64,000 bases of DNA from Streptomyces sp. TLI_105 (lineage in GTDB: Bacteria > Actinomycetota > Actinomycetes > Streptomycetales > Streptomycetaceae), in NCBI RefSeq assembly GCF_900105415.1, contig NZ_FNSM01000001.1, positions 5,915,501-5,979,500 on the forward strand. Reading direction: 5' to 3'. A program made the position numbers and the translations under genes. Shown piece after piece: positions 35,031 through 42,737 of the stretch (positions are counted from its first letter, which is position 1; each line of letters opens with the position of its first letter). Under the pieces are notes generated by a model. The model had not been told where the DNA came from, did not search any database, and saw only the letters and a program-made list of their open reading frames with translations.

Positions 35031-36107
35031 TCAGGCCTCCGCGGCGCCGTCGGCGTCCGCGGTGTTCGGATCCGGACGTTCGGGCAGCTCCGCGGCGAAC
35101 GCCGCCGCGGCCTGGACGAGGGGAAGTGCGAGCAATGCCCCGGTTCCCTCACCCACATGGACGCCGTGATCGAGCAGCGGGTTGAGCGCCATCCGGTCCA
35201 GGGCCTTCGCCTGCGCCGGCTCCCCGCTCACCTGGCCCGCCAGCCACCAGTCCGGCGCCCGGAACGCCGCCCGCTGCGCCACGAGGGCGCAGGCCGCGCC
35301 CACCACGCCGTCCAGGATCACCGGCATCCGCCGCACCGAGGCCTGCAGCAGGAATCCGGTCATCGCCGCCAGATCCGCCCCGCCGACCGCCGCGAGCAGC
35401 TCCAGCTGGTCGCCCAGGACCGGCCGGGCCCGCCGCAGCGCGTCCCGGATCGCCGCGCACTTGCGCATCCACGCCAGATCGTCGATCCCGGCACCGCCCC
35501 GGCCGGTCACCACCGAGGCGTCCGTCCCGCACAGCGCCGCGATCAGCGTGGCCGCCGGGGTCGTCCCGCCGACGCTCAGATCCCCGAGCACCACCAGATC
35601 GGTGCCCGAGTCCGCCTCCTCGTCGGCGATCGCGATGCCGAGCCGGACCGCCGCCTCGGTCTCCTCGACCGTCAGCGCGTCCACCACGTCGATCCGGCCG
35701 CTGCCGCGCCGCACCCGGTGCCGTACCACCTCGGCGGGCAGCAGCTCCGGATCGCAGTCCAGACCGGCGTCCACGACCCGCACCGGCACGTTCATCGAGC
35801 GGGCGAGGACGGCCACCGGGCTCACCCCGTCGAGCACCGCGCGCACCAGCTCGTGCGCCGTGCCCGCCGCGCGGCCCGACACGTCGAGCGAGGCCACCCC
35901 GTGGTCGCCCGCGAACAGCACGACCTTCGGCTGCTCGATCGCCCGCACCTTGACCGAGGCCTGCGCCGCGGACAGCCACTCGCCCAGCTCGTCCAGCCGC
36001 CCGAGCGCCCCCGGCGGCACGGTCAGCCGCTCCCTGCGCTCCTCGGCGTCACGCCGTATCCCGCCGTCGGGGCGCTCGATCAGATCGGAGAAGTCGTCCA
36101 GGTTCAA
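35031..36107 (-). CDS. cobT: Nicotinate-nucleotide--dimethylbenzimidazole phosphoribosyltransferase
   Basis: 358 residues. Activates the lower ligand by making alpha-ribazole phosphate. Clear family blocks: PPGALGRLDELGEWL near residue 32, VVLFAGDHGVASLDVS, GDLSVGGTTPAATLIAAL, VTGRGGAGIDD and the C-terminal LLDHGVHVGEGTGALLALPL with the catalytic Glu region. Lies 48 bases downstream of the CobU fusion gene on the same strand, so the two form an operon. Confidence 0.96.
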   Translation of the reverse strand: MNLDDFSDLIERPDGGIRRDAEERRERLTVPPGALGRLDELGEWLSAAQASVKVRAIEQPKVVLFAGDHGVASLDVSGRAAGTAHELVRAVLDGVSPVAVLARSMNVPVRVVDAGLDCDPELLPAEVVRHRVRRGSGRIDVVDALTVEETEAAVRLGIAIADEEADSGTDLVVLGDLSVGGTTPAATLIAALCGTDASVVTGRGGAGIDDLAWMRKCAAIRDALRRARPVLGDQLELLAAVGGADLAAMTGFLLQASVRRMPVILDGVVGAACALVAQRAAFRAPDWWLAGQVSGEPAQAKALDRMALNPLLDHGVHVGEGTGALLALPLVQAAAAFAAELPERPDPNTADADGAAEA

Positions 36108-36155
36108 GGGTTCCGCCTAGTGACAAGTCAGCGAGGGCCATCAGCGATCGGAACC

Positions 36156-37358
36156 CTACCCGCGCAGTACGAGCGCCTGGCCCGCGACCACGAGGACGAC
36201 CTCCTCGCATTCGTCCCCGAAGGCCGCGTTCAACCGGCCCAGCTCGTCCCGGAAGCGACGCCCGGCCGCCGTGCCCGGCACCACGCCCGACCCGACCTCG
36301 TTCGTCACCGCCACGACCGTACGGCTCGTCGCCCGCACCGCCGCCACCAGCTCCGCCGTCCGCTCCCGCAGCGCCCCCTGCCCGCCGTTCGCCCAGGTCT
36401 CGTCGTCCCACGCGCCCACCCGGTCCATGGCGTCCGTCAGCCACAGCGACAGACAGTCGACGAGCAGCGCGGGCCCGTCCCCTTCGAGCAGCGGTACGAG
36501 TTCACAGGTCTCGGCGGTACGCCAGGACCCCGGCCGCCGCTCCCGGTGCAGCCCGACCCGCTCGGCCCACTCCGGGTCGCCCTCCCGGGTGCCGCCCGTC
36601 GCCACGTACAGCACCTCGGGGAAGGTCTCCAGGCGCCGCTCGGCCTCCACCGACTTCCCCGACCGGGCCCCGCCCGTCACCAGGGTCCGCCGGGGCGCCT
36701 CCGGCGCCTCGTGGTAGTCGCCGACGTACAGCGTCGTCCCGTCCGGCACCGCCCGCGCCCCCGCCGCCGCGAGCCGCCGGTCCAGCTCGGCGCCCGTCGG
36801 CACGTCATGGTCCAGGTGCACCGCGATCACCTCGGTGGCCGGACCCACCGCCCCCGCCGCCCGCAGCCGGGCCAACCCGTCCGGCCGCCCCGTCACGTCG
36901 GCGACCACCATGTCGTACGGGTCGAGACGGCCGTCCGTCAGCCCGGCGGGCGCGCCGCCCGGCGGCAGGTACAGCAGCCGCTCGCCCTCGGCCGAGGTCA
37001 CCTCGTACCCGGTCCCCGGGGAGTCCATCGGCACGGCCCGCACCCGGTGCCCGCTGATCAGCGTCAGCTCCCGTCCGTCCGGCACCCGCCCGGCCGTCGG
37101 AAGCCCCGCGGGCACCTCGACGGCGGGCCCGTCGTGCGGATGCGTGAGCAGCACCTGCCGCACCCCCACCAGCGAATGCCCCGACCGGGCCGCCGCGAGC
37201 GCGGCCCCCGGAGTCAGATCGAGCAGCAGGGCCCCGTCCACGAGCAGCGCGGTCGCGGCCCGTGTGCGCGGCCCTCGGGAGAGCGCGCACACGGCGCAGG
37301 GGCAGTCGGGGCGGGGGAGGCCGAGCGGGGCGCCGGTGCCGAGCAGAGTCAGTTCCAC
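36156..37358 (-). CDS. cobU: PhnP-like metallo-hydrolase fold fused to CobU (adenosylcobinamide kinase/guanylyltransferase)
   Basis: 400 residues. C-terminal 175 residues are CobU: P-loop VTGGARSGKSVEAE (about 227-240), YVATGGTREGDPEW, LLVDCLSLWLTDAM and VTNEVGSGVVPGTAAGRRFRD. The N-terminal 220 residues resemble PhnP-like beta-lactamase-fold proteins: LTLLGTGAPLGLPRPDCPCAVC with three cysteines (C19, C21, C24) and LLTHPHDG (H73, H75, D76), but the expected H-x-H-x-D-H is incomplete. GTG 37358 has GGAGG 8-9 bases upstream. Acts in salvage and assembly of the cobalamin nucleotide loop; the role of the front half is unknown. Confidence 0.88.
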   Translation of the reverse strand: MELTLLGTGAPLGLPRPDCPCAVCALSRGPRTRAATALLVDGALLLDLTPGAALAAARSGHSLVGVRQVLLTHPHDGPAVEVPAGLPTAGRVPDGRELTLISGHRVRAVPMDSPGTGYEVTSAEGERLLYLPPGGAPAGLTDGRLDPYDMVVADVTGRPDGLARLRAAGAVGPATEVIAVHLDHDVPTGAELDRRLAAAGARAVPDGTTLYVGDYHEAPEAPRRTLVTGGARSGKSVEAERRLETFPEVLYVATGGTREGDPEWAERVGLHRERRPGSWRTAETCELVPLLEGDGPALLVDCLSLWLTDAMDRVGAWDDETWANGGQGALRERTAELVAAVRATSRTVVAVTNEVGSGVVPGTAAGRRFRDELGRLNAAFGDECEEVVLVVAGQALVLRG

Positions 37359-37449
37359 CCTCAGATCCTCCCGCGCCACCGCGAGGCGTGCGCGCCCGGC
37401 TACGCTGCGGGCAGGAAACCGATCATCCGGTGAGCTCCAGGAGGCTTGC

Positions 37450-37656
37450 ATGGCATGGACGTGGCGGTTCGAGAAGTCCGACGGCTCGGAGGTCGAGCCG
37501 GTGGTGACCCCCGAGGAGTTCACCACCCAGGGCGACGCGGAGAGCTGGATCGGCGAACACTGGCGTGACCTCCTGAGCGGCGGCGCGGACCAGGTGACCC
37601 TGTCGGAGGACGGCACGAAGATCTACGGCCCGATGCCCCTCGACGCGGAGGGCTAG
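37450..37656 (+). CDS. Small conserved-type protein, 68 residues
   Basis: Unrecognised function. Acidic, soluble, MAWTWRFEKSDGSEVEPVV then FTTQGDAESWIGEHWRDLL; GGAGG ribosome site 8 bases before ATG 37450. I recall such short MAWTWR proteins widely in Streptomyces. Divergent from the cobU fusion gene with only 91 bases between the starts, so the two share a promoter region. Followed by repeat island B. Confidence 0.75.
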   Translation: MAWTWRFEKSDGSEVEPVVTPEEFTTQGDAESWIGEHWRDLLSGGADQVTLSEDGTKIYGPMPLDAEG

Positions 37657-38189
37657 AGCACCCGGCGACCAGGGGTGCGGGGCCGAGCCCCGCACCCCTC
37701 CCACTGCGGACAGCCGTCCCGCCGGGCCGCCCCCGCACCCCGTTGTGGGCATGCGTTCCGCTGGGGCGAGGGGGGTCCCCCCTGCTCGAGCGAAGCCGAG
37801 AGCTTGGGGGAGGGTGGGCACAACGGAACGGCGCCCTTGCCGGCGCCAGAGGCTCCCGCGCCCTGACCCGCACCCTGTTGCGCGCCGCACAACGTGGTGC
37901 GGGTCCAGGCGCGGAACGCGGAGGCGCCGCTCAGGGCGCCGTCCCGTGTGCCCACCCGTCCCGCCCTGCGGGACGATTGCCCACACGGGCGGGGGACCGG
38001 GGGCACCGCCCCACCAGACGCGGGCCCCACACGGCGGGTGCGGGAGGGGCGCCGTCCCGCAGACGCATGCCCACACGGGCGGGGGCGGGGCGTCGCCCCG
38101 CCGGGCGCGGGTCCCGCACGGCGGGTGGGCGGGGCGCGGTCCACGAGGGGCGCCCAGCAGCCGTAGGCGCGGCGCGCACACGTCAGGTC
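37657..38189. repeat. Repeat island B: palindromic core, inverted relative to A
   Basis: 533 gene-free bases between convergent genes. Core about 37742-37989: left arm GTTGTGGGCATGCGTTCC to GGGCACAACGGAACGGCGCC, centre GACCCGCAC (37865-37873) and GTGCGGGTC with a 22-base type spacer, right arm ending GTGTGCCCACCCGTCCC. The ACAACGG arm is on the left, so this is island A in reverse. The 46-base C/G-flanked block at 37769-37814 is the same insertion seen in A. Further right are three or four diverged units ending in CCCACACGG. Confidence 0.8.
37769..37814. repeat. Inserted block in island B (shared with island A)
   Basis: From AGGGGGGTCCCCCCTGCTCG to AGCTTGGGGGAGGG; nearly identical to 5238-5281. 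It stands between GGGGCG and GTGGGCAC, where islands C and D have no insert. It reads in the same plus-strand direction in A and B although their cores are inverted relative to each other. Confidence 0.7.
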
Positions 38190-39284
38190 CTACATTTCGC
38201 CCAGCGTCACGTTCGTCCTGCGCGTCGCCCCACCCCGTACATACCCCACCGTCACCACATCCCCCGGCTTCATCGAAGCCAACGCCTCCGAGAGCGACGT
38301 GATCGTCGTGATCTCGGCGTCGCCGAGGCGCGTGATCACGTCCCCCGGCTTCAGCCCCGCCTTCCCGGCCGCCCCGTCCGCCGGCGCCTCGACCACCGCG
38401 ACGCCCGCCGGCTTGTAGCCGTCGTCGAGGACCGTACGGCCGGTGATGTTGAGGGCCGCCCGCCCCGAGTCCGTCACCTTGCCGTTCTTGACGATCTGGT
38501 CCGCGATCGTCCGCACCATCGACGCGGGGATGGCGAAGCCGATGCCGGGCGCCGAGCCGCCGCCCAGTTCGGGGTCGGTCGCGGCGAGCGTGGGGATGCC
38601 GATGACCTCGCTGTCGAGGTTCACGAGGGCGCCCCCGCTGTTGCCGGGGTTGATCGCGGCCGACGTCTGGACCATGTTCCCGATGGTCGCGCCGGTGCCG
38701 CCGCCGGTCCGTCCCTCGCTGACGGTCCGGCCGGTCGCCGAGACGATGCCCTGGGTGACGCTGCCGGACAGGCCCAGGGGGGAACCCATCGCGAGCACGA
38801 TCTGTCCCATGTCGACGGTGGCCGAGTTGCCGAACTTCGCCGCCTTCAGCCCTTGGGGCACGCTGTCCAGCTTGAGCACGGCGAGGTCCTGCTCGGGGTA
38901 GGAGGAGACGAGCCGGGCCGTCACGGGCTGCCCGCCGGTGGCCGCCGTGACCTTGAAGCTCTTCTCCTGGCCGACCACGTGCGCGTTGGTGACGATGTGC
39001 CCCTTGGCGTCGTAGACGACGCCGGAGCCGAGGCTGTTCGCCGCCTCGATCTGCACGACGGACGGCAGGACGTTGCGGATGACGGTCTGGTAGTCGTCCT
39101 GGAGCTCGTTGGCGGCGAGCGGCGCCGCCGCCTGGGTGGACCGCTCCGGGACGGAGGCGCCCCCGTCGGCGGTGGAACAGCCACCGGTCAGTGCGACGGC
39201 GCAGGCACCCGCGGTGAGGGGGAGAAGGACACGACGGCTACGGGCGCGGGCACGATCACGGGCGTGGGCACGGGAGACGTCCAT
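38190..39284 (-). CDS. HtrA-like trypsin/PDZ serine protease, lipoprotein
   Basis: 364 residues. Basic N-terminus, hydrophobic stretch and ALTGGC (C36) mark a lipoprotein, so the protease acts outside the membrane. Catalytic triad visible: H102 (TNAHVV), D133 (EQDLAVLKL) and S216 (NPGNSGGAL). A single PDZ domain covers about residues 265-364 (AGLKPGDVITRLGDAEITTI). Such proteases remove misfolded exported proteins; near pspA and a two-component pair this fits envelope stress. Its stop lies at the edge of repeat island B. Confidence 0.92.
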   Translation of the reverse strand: MDVSRAHARDRARARSRRVLLPLTAGACAVALTGGCSTADGGASVPERSTQAAAPLAANELQDDYQTVIRNVLPSVVQIEAANSLGSGVVYDAKGHIVTNAHVVGQEKSFKVTAATGGQPVTARLVSSYPEQDLAVLKLDSVPQGLKAAKFGNSATVDMGQIVLAMGSPLGLSGSVTQGIVSATGRTVSEGRTGGGTGATIGNMVQTSAAINPGNSGGALVNLDSEVIGIPTLAATDPELGGGSAPGIGFAIPASMVRTIADQIVKNGKVTDSGRAALNITGRTVLDDGYKPAGVAVVEAPADGAAGKAGLKPGDVITRLGDAEITTITSLSEALASMKPGDVVTVGYVRGGATRRTNVTLGEM

Positions 39285-39366
39285 GTCCGGAGTATCCGAT
39301 TCCGTCCCACCCCGGGCCCGGCGAGCGCACCCGATCAGGGGTGCGCCACCGCCCCTCGCGCCTTTG

Positions 39367-40209
39367 TCAGCCCCGTACCCCGCACAGGTGCAGCAGCGCC
39401 GCGATCCGTCGGTACGGCTCCGTGCGCCCGGCCCGGTCCTCGGCGGCGAGCAGTCGCTCCAGCTCCTCGGCGGCGGGCAGGCCCGCGTCGGCGGGGATGC
39501 CGTCCGTGAAGACCCGCACCCCGTACCAGGCGTGCAGCGGAGCCGCGATCCCCGCGAGCGTCGCCGTGAGCGCGTCCAGCCGGTCGGCCCGCACCTTCAC
39601 GCCGTTGTCGTCCGTGTAGACGTCGGAGTCGAAGGCCGCGAGCGCCCCGGACCAGTCCCCGGCGAGCCCCGGCCGCATGGCCAGGGCCTCCGCGTTCCGT
39701 ACCACCAGGGACAGCAGGCCGCCGGGGGCCAGCATCCGGGCCAGACCCGCGAGCAGCGCGTCGGGTTCGTCCGCGTACATCAGCACGCCGTGGCAGAGGA
39801 CCACGTCGAAGCTGCCGGGCAGGAAGTGCACCCCGGTCTCGCGCCCGTCGCCCTCGATCAGCCGGACCCGCTCGCGGATCCCGGCGGGCTCCGTCGCCAG
39901 CGACTCCCGGGCCGCCTTGAGGAGGTCCGGATCGGCCTCCAGGCCGGTCACGGTGTGTCCGGCCCGGGCGAGGCGCAGGGCCTGGGTGCCCTGTCCCATG
40001 CCCGCGTCGAGGATCCGCAGGCGCTGGCCCACGGGATAGCGGGCGGTTATCTGCTCGTCGAGCTGACGGGCGACGATCTCCTGCCGGATGGTGTCGCGCA
40101 GCCCGCCGTGGGTGGCGGGCCAGTGCGCGACGGGCAGCACCGGGCCACCCGACTCCGACGTGGCCTCGCCGAACGCGCGCCCGTCGAACTCCGAGCTGTC
40201 GGCGCTCAG
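39367..40209 (-). CDS. Class I SAM-dependent methyltransferase, apparent CTG start
   Basis: 280 residues from CTG 40209. SAM motif RILDAGMGQGTQALRLARAG, acidic motif II in TGLEADPDLL, and VRLIEGDGRE, FDVVLCHGVLMY and LLSLVVRN follow in family order. It lacks a membrane segment; substrate unknown, with resemblance to SmtA/UbiE-type enzymes. CTGA overlaps the stop of the upstream DUF3043 gene, and GGAGAG lies 5 bases ahead, so coupled translation from CTG is the simplest reading; a GTG 28 codons later is the alternative. Confidence 0.8.
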   Translation of the reverse strand: MSADSSEFDGRAFGEATSESGGPVLPVAHWPATHGGLRDTIRQEIVARQLDEQITARYPVGQRLRILDAGMGQGTQALRLARAGHTVTGLEADPDLLKAARESLATEPAGIRERVRLIEGDGRETGVHFLPGSFDVVLCHGVLMYADEPDALLAGLARMLAPGGLLSLVVRNAEALAMRPGLAGDWSGALAAFDSDVYTDDNGVKVRADRLDALTATLAGIAAPLHAWYGVRVFTDGIPADAGLPAAEELERLLAAEDRAGRTEPYRRIAALLHLCGVRG

Positions 40210-40811
40210 GGCCGCTCTCCGCGCTTGACCTGCGGCTTCGGCAGACGCAGTCGGCGCATCTGGAGCGTGCGCATCAGGCCGTAGGCGATGGCGCCGCGCT
40301 TCGGCTCGTTCGGGAAGCGCTCGTTCAGCTGCTTCCGCAGACGGAGCCAGATGCCGATCGAGTCGATGACGATCAGGACGATCACACCGAGCCACAGCAG
40401 CAGGGAGATGTTCTGCAGCGCCCGGTTGGCGTTGCCGAACAGCGACAGCACGAGGATCACCACGGCCATCGGCAGGAAGAACTCGGCGATGGCGAACCGC
40501 GAGTCGACGAAGTCGCGCACGAAGCGGCGCACCGGCCCCTTGTCGCGGGCGGGCAGATAACGCTCGTCGCCGCTGGCCAGCGCCTCGCGCTGCCGGGCCA
40601 GGTCCGAGCGGCGTGCCTCGCGCTGGCGCTTGGCGGCCTCCTTGCGGTCGGTCGGCACCGTCGCGGCGCGCCGGCGCTGGGACTGCGCATCGCTCCGCTT
40701 CGGGGTCGGGCGGCCCTTGGGGGCCTCGGGGTCGCGGGGCTGCTTGGTGGAGAGGTCCGCCGTCACCTTGTCGGTGGGGGCCTTCTCGTCCTTCGAACGG
40801 CTACGGAACAC
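40206..40811 (-). CDS. DUF3043 membrane protein
   Basis: 201 residues from GTG 40811 (VFRSRSKDEKA); a TTG at 40820 adds three residues. First 90 residues are charged and basic (KGRPTPKRSDAQSQRRR, DRKEAAKRQREARRSDLARQ), then two hydrophobic helices (AIAEFFLPMAVVILVLSLF and ISLLLWLGVIVLIVIDSIGI), then a short basic tail. This is the DUF3043 pattern of actinobacteria; function unknown. Divergent from pspA and coupled to the methyltransferase gene. Confidence 0.85.
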   Translation of the reverse strand: MFRSRSKDEKAPTDKVTADLSTKQPRDPEAPKGRPTPKRSDAQSQRRRAATVPTDRKEAAKRQREARRSDLARQREALASGDERYLPARDKGPVRRFVRDFVDSRFAIAEFFLPMAVVILVLSLFGNANRALQNISLLLWLGVIVLIVIDSIGIWLRLRKQLNERFPNEPKRGAIAYGLMRTLQMRRLRLPKPQVKRGERP

Positions 40812-41084
40812 AAAACCCAAGGGTACGGGGTGGCGGGCATGAACCCCATGCGGGCCGGGAACGATCCGCTAACGGACTGCGTCTTCGGACGTACGTACGC
40901 GAGGACGGGTGCGGTCTCCCCGAGATCCATCTACTCCCTGCGCGGGAGGAAACTCCGCACGCAGTCGTCCTTGGGGAGGAGCGCATCCCGCTCCGAACAG
41001 TGCGGTAATGGAGACAGGGCCCGTACTGTGGATCCTGTTGAAGAGCTGGAGCCGAAGTCCGTCAGAAGGGGGCGCGCGAAGCCC

Positions 41085-41879
41085 ATGAGCGGTGTCATGA
41101 AGCGTATGGGGATGATCTTCCGCGCGAAGGCGAACAAGGCCCTTGACCGGGCCGAGGATCCGCGCGAGACGCTCGATTACTCCTACCAGAAGCAGTTGGA
41201 GCTGCTGCAGAAGGTGCGGCGGGGCGTCGCCGACGTCGCCACCTCCCGCAAGCGGCTCGAACTCCAGCTGAACCAGCTGCAGGGCCAGTCCGCCAAGCTG
41301 GAGGACCAGGGCCGCAAGGCGCTGGCGCTCGGGCGCGAGGACCTGGCGCGCGAGGCGCTGTCCCGGCGGGCCGCGCTCCAGCAGCAGGTCAGCGACCTGG
41401 AGGTGCAGCACCAGACGCTGCAGGGCGAGGAGGAGAAGCTCACCCTCGCCGCCCAGCGTCTCCAGGCCAAGGTGGACGCCTTCCGCACCAAGAAGGAGAC
41501 CATCAAGGCGACCTACACGGCGGCCCAGGCGCAGACCCGGATCGCCGAGTCGTTCTCCGGCATCTCGGAGGAGATGAGCGACGTCGGCCTGGCGATCCAG
41601 CGGGCCGAGGACAAGACCGCCCAGCTCCAGGCGCGCGCGGGCGCGATCGACGAGCTGCTCGCCTCGGGCGCCCTGGACGACCAGTCCGGGCTCGCGAAGG
41701 ACGACATCCAGGCGGAGCTGGACCGGCTGTCCGGCGGCACGGACGTCGAGCTGGAGCTCCAGCGGATGAAGGCCGAGCTGGCCGGAGGCCCCTCGGCGCA
41801 GCAGCAGGCCATCGAGGGCGGTGGCGCGGCCGCGCCGCAGGACCGCACCCAGCAGCAGTCCCCGCGCTTCGAGAAGTAG
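41085..41879 (+). CDS. pspA: PspA/IM30 phage-shock-like protein
   Basis: 264 residues. Almost wholly coiled-coil: KRMGMIFRAKANKALDRAED at the amphipathic N-terminus, then long Gln/Glu/Arg/Lys heptads (LELQLNQLQGQSAKLEDQGR). PspA binds stressed membranes and keeps the proton gradient; the Streptomyces protein is known to be needed under envelope stress. ATG 41085 gives the family N-terminus; AAGGGGG is a little far upstream. Followed 19 bases later by pspAA, and near HtrA-like and two-component genes. Confidence 0.94.
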   Translation: MSGVMKRMGMIFRAKANKALDRAEDPRETLDYSYQKQLELLQKVRRGVADVATSRKRLELQLNQLQGQSAKLEDQGRKALALGREDLAREALSRRAALQQQVSDLEVQHQTLQGEEEKLTLAAQRLQAKVDAFRTKKETIKATYTAAQAQTRIAESFSGISEEMSDVGLAIQRAEDKTAQLQARAGAIDELLASGALDDQSGLAKDDIQAELDRLSGGTDVELELQRMKAELAGGPSAQQQAIEGGGAAAPQDRTQQQSPRFEK

Positions 41880-41898
41880 GCGACAGACAGGACGCGTC

Positions 41899-42177
41899 AT
41901 GATCGTACGGATCATGGGGGAGGGCCAGTGGAAGCTGGCCGACAGCCACCTCGGCGAGCTGAACAAGCTCGACGACGAGCTGCTCGAAGAGATGGAGGCG
42001 GGGGACGAGGAAGGGTTCCGGCGCACGCTGTGCGCCCTCCTCGACGCCGTCCGGCAGCTCGGTGAGCCGCTGCCGGACGAGGTGCTGGAGCCTTCCGAGC
42101 TGATCCTTCCGGCTCCGGAGGCGAGCCTGGACGAAGTCCGCGACATGCTCTCGGAAGACGGCCTCATCCCCGGCTGA
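41899..42177 (+). CDS. pspAA: PspA-associated protein PspAA
   Basis: 92 residues, acidic. MIVRIMGEGQWKLADSHLGE and LNKLDDELLEEMEAGDEEGF match the PspAA domain, found directly after pspA in actinobacteria and archaea and thought to assist or regulate PspA. Soluble, no signal. AGGA ribosome site. Ends at repeat island C. Confidence 0.88.
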   Translation: MIVRIMGEGQWKLADSHLGELNKLDDELLEEMEAGDEEGFRRTLCALLDAVRQLGEPLPDEVLEPSELILPAPEASLDEVRDMLSEDGLIPG

Positions 42178-42737
42178 CGCCTCCGCCGCGGGTGCCCGCT
42201 CAGCCGGCGCGGAGCCCACCCCACCGTGGGCACGCGCCCGCCGGGGCGGCACCCCGCCCACCCCGTTGTGGGCAGTCGTTCCGCCGGGGCGGTGCCCACC
42301 CCCGCGCCCCCGTTGTGGGCGCCCGTCCCGCTGGGGCGGTGCCCACCCCCTTCGCCCACCCCCGTTGTGGGCGCGCCGGCTGGAGCGGTGCCCGCCCCCG
42401 CCCACCCCGTTGTGGGCATGCGTTCCGCTGGGGCGGAACGGGTGGGCACAACGGAACGGCGCCCTTGCCGGCGCCAGAGGCTCCCGCGCCCTGACCCGCA
42501 CTGGCCTGTGCGCCGCACGCGTGGTGCGGGTCCAGGCGCGGAACGCGGAGGCGCCGCTGAAGGGCGCCGTCCCGTGTGCCCACCCGTCCCGCCCCAGCGG
42601 GACGATTGCCCACACGGGCGGGGGCGGCGGGAAGGGCACCGCCCGGCGGGCGCGGGCCCGCACGGCGGGGGCGGGAGGGGCACCGCTCAGCAGGACCTCG
42701 CCGCCCCGCAGGGACCCGCCCCGTACCGTTGTCTCCC
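42178..42737. repeat. Repeat island C: palindromic core and unit array, without the inserted block
   Basis: 560 gene-free bases between pspAA and the kinase gene (same strand). Left part: at least four units of the form CCCGTTGTGGGC-N3-CGTTCCGCTGGGG then GCGGTGCCCACCC (42230-42440), each a small hairpin. Core about 42409-42618: same arms as island B, with GACCCGCAC (42493-42501) and GTGCGGGTC (42524-42532). Where A and B have the insert, it reads GGGGCGGAACGGGTGGGC. Orientation as B. Confidence 0.8.

Noticed and set aside
37359..37449. Cobalamin riboswitch upstream of the cobU fusion gene
   Set aside because: Only 91 bases separate it from the divergent gene and no riboswitch-like core is visible; the cobS gap is shorter still.
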